This document shows positions 32,831 through 39,932 of a DNA stretch of 46,037 nt, one piece after another. Under the pieces are notes generated by a model. That model was not told the DNA's origin. It searched no databases and saw only the letters and a program-made list of their open reading frames with translations. The stretch lies in assembly GCA_903896545.1 (NCBI GenBank), contig CAITYF010000114.1:1-46037 (forward strand), read 5' to 3'. Position numbers and translations under genes: made by a program. Source of the stretch: an uncultured Myxococcales bacterium (GTDB taxonomy: Bacteria > Myxococcota_A > UBA9042). Numbering within the stretch: the stretch's first letter is position 1; every line of letters starts with the position of its first letter.

Positions 32831-33430
32831 ATGCCTGTTCTCGCGGGATTGGACCTGCAACATGTGCCAGCGGGTCTGGCTGCGCTGGATGCGGTCTGCA
32901 AGGAAGCGACGGTCGACGTGCTTTTTGCCGGCGACATCGATCCGGGCCGTTTCCTCATCGTCGTCTCTGGCGAACTGGCGGACGTCGAAGTTGCGTTGCA
33001 CAAAGGTATTGTCGACGCCGCCGAGTCTCTGTTGGAGTCGCTGCTTTTGCCTCAAGCCCACGCGCGGCTGCACGCCGGGTTGCGTGGGCAACTTGCCGAT
33101 CCGCAGCAGATTCTGAACGACGAGCAGGCGCTCGGAACGCTCCATGCCCACACGCCGCTCTCGCTGCTCGCGGCGGTTGACCGCGCGCTGAAAGTGGCGG
33201 ACGTGACGCTCTTGCGCCTGCGTTTTGCGTCGGAGCTCGCCGGGCAAGGCCACGCGGTCCTGGCGGGCGAACAGTTCGATGTGGAAGCCGCTCTTCTTGC
33301 AGCGCAGTCCGGCCTTCCGCAGGGCGTCACGCTGCAAACCCGTTTGATCGCCCGCCCAGCGCCAGAAGTCGTCGCTGCGGCGGTGCAACGCCCTGTGGGT
33401 GCGCGTGCGCTGCGCCCCTTACAACCTTGA
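32831..33430 (+). CDS. Second tandem-domain shell protein (BMC-T)
   Basis: A 199-residue protein (from ATG 32831) made of two divergent BMC halves: about 5-65 ('LAGLDLQHVPAGLAALDAVCKEATVDVLFAG', 'GELADVEVALHKGI') and about 100-165 ('LGTLHAHTPLSLLAAVDRALKVADVTLLRLRF', 'GEQFDVEAALLAAQ'). The pattern resembles, from memory, the H. ochraceum BMC-T1 subtype, distinct from the first BMC-T here. ATG 32831 lies three bases after the aldehyde dehydrogenase stop, and the gene runs to within 20 bases of ribBX. It would add a second facet tile type to the shell. Confidence 0.8.
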   Translation: MPVLAGLDLQHVPAGLAALDAVCKEATVDVLFAGDIDPGRFLIVVSGELADVEVALHKGIVDAAESLLESLLLPQAHARLHAGLRGQLADPQQILNDEQALGTLHAHTPLSLLAAVDRALKVADVTLLRLRFASELAGQGHAVLAGEQFDVEAALLAAQSGLPQGVTLQTRLIARPAPEVVAAAVQRPVGARALRPLQP

Positions 33431-33449
33431 AACTTACGAGAGAATCATC

Positions 33450-34616
33450 ATGGCCAAGATTGCCCCCATCCGCCAAGCCATCGCCGACATTGCCGCCGGC
33501 CGCATGGTTATTTTGGTCGACGACGAAGACCGCGAAAACGAAGGCGACCTGGTCATCGCCGCGGAAAAAGTGACGCCGGAAGCGATCGCCTTCATGGCCG
33601 AGCATGGCCGCGGTCTGATCTGTCTGGCGATGGACTCGAAGCTCTGCTCGCGTCTGGAACTCACGCCGATGGCGCCGCAGAACGAGGCGCAGCTGGGCAC
33701 GGCGTTCACGGTGTCGATCGACGCGGTGGATTGCCACGGTCCGGCCGTGTCGCCGCGCAACCGCGCGCACACGATCCTGAAGGCGATTTCCGCCTCGGCG
33801 CGGCCGCAGGACTTTTCCTGGCCGGGGCACATCTTCCCGCTGGCGGCGCGCGACGGCGGTGTGCTGGTGCGGACGGGGCAGACCGAGGGCAGCGTCGACC
33901 TCGCGCGTCTGGCGGGGCTCACGCCCGCGGGGGTGATCTGTGAAGTGATGGAGCCCGATGGCTCGATGTCGCGCTTGCCGAGCTTGCTGGAGCTCGGCGA
34001 GAAGTACGGCATCCTGGTCGTCACCGTCGCCGACTTGATTCAGCATCGCCTGCGTTCGGAGCCGTTGGTGGTTCGCGACGCCCAGAGCACGCTCGCAACA
34101 GATTTCGGTCAGTTCGACATCGCGATTTACCGGTCGCTGATCGACGGCACGACGCACGCAGCGCTGACTTACGGCAAGATCGAGTCGGAAAAACCGACGC
34201 TCGTTCGCGTGCACCGCGCCAATTTGCTGAGCGACGCCTTCGGTTTCGCGCTGTCGTCGGGGCGCAAGCATCTGGCTGCGGCCATGGCGGCGATCGCCAA
34301 GGAAGGATCGGGCGTCATCATCTACCTCGACGTCGATCGCGATTCGGCGGAACTGTCTGCCGCGCTCCAACAGTACGTCGCGCGCGGGGAAGGCACGCCG
34401 TGGCCGCCGCCGGATTCTGGCAATCAGACCTCGAAATTCCGGGAATTCGGCTTGGGCGCGCAAATCCTGGTCGACCTGGGCGTGCGTCAATTGCGCGTGA
34501 TGACCAATCAGCCACGGCGCTTGCGCGGTGTGGGCGGCTACGGTCTGGAAGTGGTCGAGTGGCTGCCGATTCCCGAAGACGAGCTGGTGGCGGAGAGCGC
34601 TGGAGGCGTCGCGTGA
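33450..34616 (+). CDS. DHBP synthase fused to a degenerate RibA domain (RibBX type)
   Basis: A 388-residue fusion. Residues 1-205 are an intact 3,4-dihydroxy-2-butanone-4-phosphate synthase (RibB) with the catalytic loop 'DDEDRENEGD' (24-33) and 'TPMAPQN', a riboflavin-pathway enzyme. Residues 210-375 resemble GTP cyclohydrolase II, but the zinc-binding Cys cluster expected near 257-271 is replaced ('RVHRANLLSDAFGFALSS', no Cys) and the catalytic 'QEGRG' stretch reads 'DVDRDSA'. The end 'YGLEVVEWLP' is retained. GTP cyclohydrolase activity is therefore unlikely, as in the described RibBX proteins. It starts 19 bases after the second BMC-T (GAGAG upstream), so flavin supply appears tied to the microcompartment operon. 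Confidence 0.85.
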   Translation: MAKIAPIRQAIADIAAGRMVILVDDEDRENEGDLVIAAEKVTPEAIAFMAEHGRGLICLAMDSKLCSRLELTPMAPQNEAQLGTAFTVSIDAVDCHGPAVSPRNRAHTILKAISASARPQDFSWPGHIFPLAARDGGVLVRTGQTEGSVDLARLAGLTPAGVICEVMEPDGSMSRLPSLLELGEKYGILVVTVADLIQHRLRSEPLVVRDAQSTLATDFGQFDIAIYRSLIDGTTHAALTYGKIESEKPTLVRVHRANLLSDAFGFALSSGRKHLAAAMAAIAKEGSGVIIYLDVDRDSAELSAALQQYVARGEGTPWPPPDSGNQTSKFREFGLGAQILVDLGVRQLRVMTNQPRRLRGVGGYGLEVVEWLPIPEDELVAESAGGVA

Positions 34617-34816
34617 ATCGTTGGTTCGCTTGGATTGTGCTCACCAGCGCGTGCGCCAGCCCGTGTGAGACGCTCGCTGACCGCGTGTGTGCCAAGCGTC
34701 CGGCGCCAGACGCGCTGTGTACGCGGCTACGAGCGATCGCCGAGGCGCCGTCCGTTGCCGAGCGTCAAGCCTGTGCCGCAGGTAACACCGTTGCCGACGA
34801 ACTGACCAAGCGGTAA
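34613..34816 (+). CDS. Small Cys-containing exported protein
   Basis: A 67-residue protein starting at GTG 34613, overlapping the ribBX stop by four bases (GTGA). The N-terminus 'NRWFAWIVLTSAC' resembles a lipoprotein signal (Cys14), followed by a short mature part with Cys in 'SPCETLADRVCAKR', 'LCTRLR' and 'QACAAGN'. No family was recognised. Coupling to ribBX implies co-expression with the microcompartment operon, but a shared function is not supported. Confidence 0.55.
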   Translation: MNRWFAWIVLTSACASPCETLADRVCAKRPAPDALCTRLRAIAEAPSVAERQACAAGNTVADELTKR

Positions 34817-34840
34817 CCACGTGCAGCGGCGCAACAGTGC

Positions 34841-34869
34841 TTGACTTTGCTGGCCTTGCTGCTCACGAT
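34841..34869 (+). promoter_or_regulatory. Candidate promoter of the TPR gene
   Basis: TTGACT (34841-34846), 17 bases, CACGAT (34864-34869, three of six). It overlaps the TTG that would otherwise be taken as the start of the TPR gene and supports using the ATG at 34898. Weak -10. Confidence 0.3.
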
Positions 34870-34897
34870 CAGCGTAGGCAACTGGTATGTGCGCGGC

Positions 34898-36025
34898 ATG
34901 CGATGTGTTTCTCCAGCACAGCATTGGGTTCTTGCGTGGCTGCGTCGGCTCGGCGCGTTGGCCATCGTGGTATGCCTCGCCATTTCGCCTTCCGTCTGGG
35001 CAATTGACAGCGCGCGAACCGCCGTGACGCTGGTTCAGCAGGCGGCGAAGGCATACGAATCAGGGGATTTTGTCAAAGCGGCTGACCTGTACCAGAAGGC
35101 TTGGCGGCTCGATCCCTCGCCCGCTTACCTGTGGGCACTCGCGCGATCGGAGCACTTGGCTGGCGAGAATGAGAGCGCGATCGAGCACTACCGTGCGTTT
35201 GTCGGACAGCCGGGCGCGGAGTCCGCGCGTGTTGGAAAAGCGCAGGTGTATCTGGCTGAGGTGGAGCAGGAAGTGAACAGGACGCGCTTGCGGGAGGCCG
35301 ATGCAGCGGCGCGCGCAGGCAACCCGACTTTGGCGTCGGAGCTCTACCTGCAGGCGTACAAGACCGCGCCGGGGCGCTACGATTGGCTCTTCAAGGCGGC
35401 CGTCGCAGCGCAAATGGCCGAGGCGTGGGAGCCTGCGCTTCAGCACTTTGACACCTACCTGACGCTTGCGCCGCCCAATGCCGAGGAGCGCGGTCAAGCG
35501 CAGGCGCGCGACGCGTGGCTGCGACAGAAGCTCGGCCTGAAGCCGATGCAGGTGGCGGAGAAGCCCGTGGCGGCACCAGACGTGCAGCGGCAGGATGGGG
35601 CGGTCAAGCCAACGGAGGGGCCCAAGGTCATCGCGCCGTCTGTGCCCGTGGACCTGACTGGCGTGACCAGGCCTTGGGAGCCGCGCGCTTCGACCGCACC
35701 TTCGTGGCCGGGCTGGACCGCAGTGGGCGGCGGCGCGGCCTTTGTCATCGGCGGCGTTGTGGTGTTGGCGCTCGCGCAGGCGGACGCAGCGGCGCTCGCC
35801 AAGGACCAAAGCCATGAAGCAGGGCAGCTCATCACGACGATCAGCCGCGAGGAAGCGGCAAACCGGGCGAGCGCGATCAACACGCGGGCGGCGTTCGGCT
35901 GGACCGCGACGGGGCTGGGGCTCGCCGCGTCCGGCTTTGGCGTCTGGTGGTTGACCCGGCACCCGGAACAGGCGGCGGTCGTGCTGCCCACAGCGAACGG
36001 CGCGCAGCTCGCGGTGAGGTTCTAG
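34898..36025 (+). CDS. Exported tetratricopeptide-like protein with C-terminal membrane helices
   Basis: A 375-residue protein. The signal peptide runs to 'PSVWA' (about residue 35). TPR-like helices follow ('VQQAAKAYESGDFVKAADLYQKAWRLDPSPAYLWALARSEHLAGENESAIEHYRAFV'), then a Pro/Val/Lys-rich linker and two hydrophobic helices near the C-terminus ('VGGGAAFVIGGVVVLALAQ', 'GWTATGLGLAASGFGVWWL'). Start: ATG 34898 gives a normal signal peptide; the TTG at 34841 is open but looks like a -35 element. TPR exporters of this form are common in Myxococcota; the partner is unknown. It ends two bases before the Cys-rich giant gene. Confidence 0.78.
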   Translation: MRCVSPAQHWVLAWLRRLGALAIVVCLAISPSVWAIDSARTAVTLVQQAAKAYESGDFVKAADLYQKAWRLDPSPAYLWALARSEHLAGENESAIEHYRAFVGQPGAESARVGKAQVYLAEVEQEVNRTRLREADAAARAGNPTLASELYLQAYKTAPGRYDWLFKAAVAAQMAEAWEPALQHFDTYLTLAPPNAEERGQAQARDAWLRQKLGLKPMQVAEKPVAAPDVQRQDGAVKPTEGPKVIAPSVPVDLTGVTRPWEPRASTAPSWPGWTAVGGGAAFVIGGVVVLALAQADAAALAKDQSHEAGQLITTISREEAANRASAINTRAAFGWTATGLGLAASGFGVWWLTRHPEQAAVVLPTANGAQLAVRF

Positions 36026-36026
36026 C

Positions 36027-38264
36027 ATGCGCGCACGCTTCCTATTCGCCGCACTTCTGCTCGTGGCTGCCTGCGCGCAGGTCAAGCCGTCCGAAGAATT
36101 TGCGTATCAGACCGAAGCGGAACGCCTGGACGCGCTCGCGTCGACCGACGTCGACGTGGCTGACTCGCCCGATGTGCCGGTGAACGACGCCGATGCGGCC
36201 GACGCCGTGGATGCCTCCGACGTCCTGGACGCCGAAGATGCGGACGCGGCTGTCGACGTGCTGGACGTTGCCGATGCTGCCGACACGGCGGACGTTACAG
36301 ACGTGCAGGATGCTTTGGACGCGGCAGATGCTGTGGATGTTGCCGATGCGGAGGATGCGGTCGACGCCGTGGACACCGCAGATGCGGAGGACGTTGCCGA
36401 TGTCCCGGATGTCGCGGATGCGCCCGATGAGGCGGACCAACTCGACGCGGCCGACATTGCAGATACGCCAGACGGCGGGACGGACGCGACCGGCGAGGAT
36501 GCCACAACTGACGCTCAGGACACTGACGATGCGAAGGATGCAGACGACGCGAAGGATGTGCCGGATGAGGTGGATTCGCCCGATGTGTCCGACCCGTGCG
36601 CGACGCTGAACTGCGACGATGGCAATCCGTGCACCGACGACACCTGCCTGCCGTTCACCGGCTGCAACCACAGCCCCGGCAGCGGCAAAGCCTGCGCGCC
36701 CGACCCGTGCCACAGCGACGGCACGTGCGACGTCGGCGTGTGCAAATTCGCCGCAGAAATTAGCTGCGACGACGGCAACGACTGCAGCGTGGACAGCTGC
36801 AATCCTGCCATCGGATGCACGCACGTCTCGCTCAACAATGGCAAATGCGTCGGTGACCTATGCTTCACCACCCAGACCTGCAAAGCCGGCGTGTGCCAAG
36901 GTGGCAGCCCCACGACGTGCGACGATGGCGACGTCTGCACCGACGACAGCTGCGACGGCAAGTCCGGCTGCGTCCACGCACCGAACACCGCGAGCTGCGA
37001 CGACGGCGACACATGCACCGGCAACGACGTGTGCGCAGGCGGGCAGTGCGCGGGCGTGAGCAAGTTCGTCGATGCGACCTACGGCGGCGGCGGGGACGAC
37101 GTGGCGCACGGCATTTTGGCCCTCGCCGACGGTTTCCTGCTCTTTGGCGAAACCACGCCCAAAGGCAACAACACGGTTCTGACGCGCACGGACATCGCGG
37201 GCAAGGTACTTTGGGAAAAGCCCATGGACAGCGGCAGTTCGGGCGGGCGGGCGGCAGCGCTGCTTCCCAACGGCTTTGCGGTTGTGTCGAGCGCCACGTC
37301 GGATGGCACGGGGCGGCTCATTCGCACCACGACCGAAGGCGACATCGTGTGGGTGCAGTCGCAGAACTGGTTCAGCACGGCTCTAGCTGCCGACGCCAAC
37401 GGCATCGCCGTCGTGGGGTCCGGCACAGGATTTTCCGGTTCGACCGTCGCGTCCGCCGTGTTGAGCCACGTCGACCTGAGCGGCGGCGCGACCTGGACCG
37501 TCGGCTACAGCGATGCGCTGGGACAGGCGCTCTACGGCGTCAGTATCATCGGCGACGGCTACATCGCGGCCGGTGAAAGGCAATCCAAACCGTTTGGACC
37601 GTCAGACTTTTTGCTCGTCCGAACCGACTCCGCGGGCGCGCTCTTGTGGCAGCAAACGTACGGTGGCGCCGGCAACGACCGGGCACAGTCGGTCATTGCC
37701 CTCTCCGACGGCTACTTGCTGGCTGGCGTGACCAGCTCCAAGGGCGCGGGCGCCGACGACGCTTGGCTGGTCCGGACGAATTTGGCTGGAACGAAGCTCT
37801 GGGACAGAACGTATGGCGGAAAGTTGGACGACACGGCTGTTCAGCTTTTGACCGTCCCCGGTGGCTTTGCCTTCTGCGGCAGCACCGCATCGACTGGCGC
37901 AGGAGGCGACGACCTGTGGCTCGTGCGGACGGACGCCCTGGGCAACAAGGTTTTTGGTTTTCCCTACGGTGGCGCGAACGGCGACGGTGGCGCGGGCCTT
38001 GCCGTCCTGCCAGACGGCTTCGCTCTCACGGGCTACACCCAATCGAAAGGTGCGGGCGGTTACGATGCTTGGCTCCTCCGCACCGACCTCTTCGGCAACA
38101 CCACCTGCGCGACTTCCGGCGTCTGCTTCGCCAAGTCCTTCGCCGACTGCACTGACGGCAACCCCCTGCACCGCCGACCTCTGCGACGCCAGCCACGCCG
38201 GCTGCTTCCACGGCGCGCCTGCCGCATTCACCTGCGACGACGGCCTGAAGTGCACCGGTCCTGA
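36027..38264 (+). CDS. N-terminal part of a giant Cys-rich/propeller lipoprotein (frameshifted)
   Basis: A 745-residue frame whose last ~35 residues are out-of-frame noise. Order: lipoprotein signal (Cys16 in 'LLVAAC'); a tract of Asp every third residue at 56-149; Cys-rich repeats from ~190 ('CDDGNPCTDDTC' type); a repeated beta-propeller-like region (about 350-700) with blades of the form 'YGGxGxDxAxxxxxLxDGxxLxGxTxSKGAGxxDAWLVRTD'. At 38162-38166 a run of five C breaks the frame; dropping one C gives '...DGNPCTADLCD' and joins it to the C-terminal part, for a 1259-residue protein. Probably one gene, surface-exposed; function unknown. Confidence 0.7.
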   Translation: MRARFLFAALLLVAACAQVKPSEEFAYQTEAERLDALASTDVDVADSPDVPVNDADAADAVDASDVLDAEDADAAVDVLDVADAADTADVTDVQDALDAADAVDVADAEDAVDAVDTADAEDVADVPDVADAPDEADQLDAADIADTPDGGTDATGEDATTDAQDTDDAKDADDAKDVPDEVDSPDVSDPCATLNCDDGNPCTDDTCLPFTGCNHSPGSGKACAPDPCHSDGTCDVGVCKFAAEISCDDGNDCSVDSCNPAIGCTHVSLNNGKCVGDLCFTTQTCKAGVCQGGSPTTCDDGDVCTDDSCDGKSGCVHAPNTASCDDGDTCTGNDVCAGGQCAGVSKFVDATYGGGGDDVAHGILALADGFLLFGETTPKGNNTVLTRTDIAGKVLWEKPMDSGSSGGRAAALLPNGFAVVSSATSDGTGRLIRTTTEGDIVWVQSQNWFSTALAADANGIAVVGSGTGFSGSTVASAVLSHVDLSGGATWTVGYSDALGQALYGVSIIGDGYIAAGERQSKPFGPSDFLLVRTDSAGALLWQQTYGGAGNDRAQSVIALSDGYLLAGVTSSKGAGADDAWLVRTNLAGTKLWDRTYGGKLDDTAVQLLTVPGGFAFCGSTASTGAGGDDLWLVRTDALGNKVFGFPYGGANGDGGAGLAVLPDGFALTGYTQSKGAGGYDAWLLRTDLFGNTTCATSGVCFAKSFADCTDGNPLHRRPLRRQPRRLLPRRACRIHLRRRPEVHRS
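36192..36473 (+). repeat. Nine-base-period coding repeat (Asp every third residue)
   Basis: The translated tract places Asp at residues 56-71 in steps of three and, after one slip, at 77-149 in steps of three, 25 in succession, with Ala, Val, Thr, Leu or Pro between. At DNA level this is an imperfect nine-base repeat. It lies between the lipid anchor and the first Cys-rich repeats. Confidence 0.85.
38162..38166 (+). other. Frameshift at a C homopolymer
   Basis: Five C follow AA where four are needed to continue the reading frame of the lipoprotein gene. The upstream frame is good up to here and the downstream frame resumes with the same repeat type from TGC at 38167. It is either a sequencing/assembly indel or a real or phase-variable mutation. 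Confidence 0.85.
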
Positions 38265-39807
38265 CGTCTGCGCCGCCAACGTCTGCAGCGGACCGGCGAT
38301 TGACTGCAACGACAACAATGTTTGCACCGCGGACAGCTGCGACCCGGAATTCGGCTGCGTCAACGAGACCTTGAACGGCGCTACGTGCGGCGGCGACAAG
38401 TGCACCAGCACGGGCGTCTGCAGCGCGGGCGGGTGCGCAAGCGGAGCGCCGATCGCCTGTGCGGACACCAACCCGTGCACAAGCGACGGCTGTGATCTGA
38501 CGACGGGCTGCACGCACGCACCAACCACTGGCGCGCCTTGTGACGACGCGCAGATCTGCACGGTGAACGACCAGTGTACGGCTGGCAACTGCTCCGGGAC
38601 GCCGGACACGTGCGACGACGGCAACGCTTGCACGAACGACACCTGCAACCCTGTCAGCGGCTGTAAACAAACCAATAACACGGTGAGTTGCGCCAGCGAC
38701 GGCTGTTTTGTCGGGCAGGTCTGCAGTGGCGGCAGCTGCGGCGGAGGTACGCCGAAAGACTGCAGCGACGGCAACTCGTGTACGTCCGACTTCTGCGATT
38801 TTGGCAACTGCGCGCACGGCTTCCTGCCCAACGCCGCGACTTGCACCACCGGCACGGACTGCGTGGTCGGAGAGACTTGTGCCGACGGCGTCTGCGGCGG
38901 CGGCGGACCGATGGACTGCAACGACAACAACCCGTGCACGATCGACAGCTGCTCGGACGGCAAGTGCCTGAACCCGCCCGCGCCGGTCGGAACGGAGTGC
39001 ACCAATCACGGCTTCTGCGACGCGAGCCAAGCCTGCGTGGCGCAAATGGCGGCGATCCCCGCCGGCACCTTCTGGATGGGCTGCAACAGCGCCTTGGACA
39101 GCGGTTGCAACGCCGACGAGAGCCCGCAGCACAACGTCACGCTCTCGGCGTATGCGATGGATCTGACGGAGACGACCGTCGCGCAGTACAAGGCGTGCGT
39201 CGATGCGGGCGTGTGCACGGTGCCGAGTTCGGGCGAACCTTCGCCAGGTGCGACGTACCCGAGCCAGAGCGAGCATCCCGTGAATTTCGTCAACTGGACG
39301 CAAGCGCAGACGTTTTGCAATTGGCGCGGCCCCCATTTCGACCTGCCGACGGAAGCGCAATGGGAAATGGCGGCGCGCGGGAGTTGCGAGTTGAACGCCA
39401 GTAGCGCTGGCGATCCCGCGTGCGCGCAGGCGATGCGCACCTACCCGTGGGGCGAGGCGACGGCGACGTGCAGCTTCGCAGTCATGTGGGATGGCTCCAA
39501 CGGCGGCTGCGGCACGAACGCGACTGCTGTCGTCAATTCAAAGTCTAGTGGCGACAGCCCCAACGGGCTACACGACATGGCGGGTAACGTCCTCGAGTGG
39601 AATCGGGATTGGTACGACGCCGCGTATTACGGAAGTCCTGCGATCGCGGACCCGCTCAATAGCGTGACCGCCAGCTTCCGCGTAGTCCGCGGAGGGAGCT
39701 TCATCTACGGTGTGGACGGAATGCGCGCCGGCTTTCGCGGCAGTGGCGGATACCCCGAGTCCGGCTCGGCCGAGCACATCGGCTTCCGCTGCGCCCGCGC
39801 CCCCTGA
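38167..39807 (+). pseudogene. C-terminal part of the giant lipoprotein: Cys-rich repeats plus FGE-sulfatase-like domain
   Basis: The frame is open from about 37861, but homologous coding starts at TGC 38167. About 290 residues of 'CxDxxxCTxDxC' repeats lead into a formylglycine-generating-enzyme-like domain (SUMF1/C-type-lectin fold) from 'AAIPAGTFWMGCNS' to 'GFRCARAP', with 'YAMDLTETTVAQYKACV', 'LPTEAQWEMAARG' and 'MAGNVLEWNRDW'. The C-terminal active-site pair is incomplete: the second Cys ('GFRC') remains but the first is absent ('GFRGSGGYPES'), so sulfatase-maturing activity is unlikely and a binding role is more probable. It belongs with the 36027 frame. Confidence 0.75.
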
Positions 39808-39862
39808 CGCAGCCGTTTCACCGACGTTTGCGCCGTTTTCGCAAGTTTCGTGTCGTTCCCTC

Positions 39863-39891
39863 TTGACACGAACGCCGCGCGTCACAAGGAT
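39863..39891 (+). promoter_or_regulatory. Candidate promoter of the Ser/Thr kinase gene
   Basis: A perfect -35 TTGACA (39863-39868), 17-base spacer and AAGGAT (39886-39891, three of six to -10), about 40 bases before the kinase start. Confidence 0.45.
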
Positions 39892-39932
39892 CATGCGCCC
39901 TTGACGCGAAGACGCCAGGACCGGAGTGGACT

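Noticed and set aside
33450..34616. Naming the gene as a functional bifunctional ribBA.
   Set aside because: The GTP cyclohydrolase zinc Cys and catalytic Arg segment are missing, so only the RibB activity is supported.
34841..34897. TTG at 34841 as the start of the TPR gene.
   Set aside because: It coincides with a -35-like TTGACT, and the ATG at 34898 gives a normal signal peptide.
36042..36824. 260-residue frame on the minus strand across the Asp-rich tract.
   Set aside because: It is the antisense of a periodic repeat, which keeps all frames open; no ribosome site or family pattern.
37602..39005. 467-residue minus-strand frame opposite the Cys-rich repeats, with repeated His-Ser-Pro patterns.
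   Set aside because: The apparent repeats are just the antisense of CDDG/CTxD repeats.
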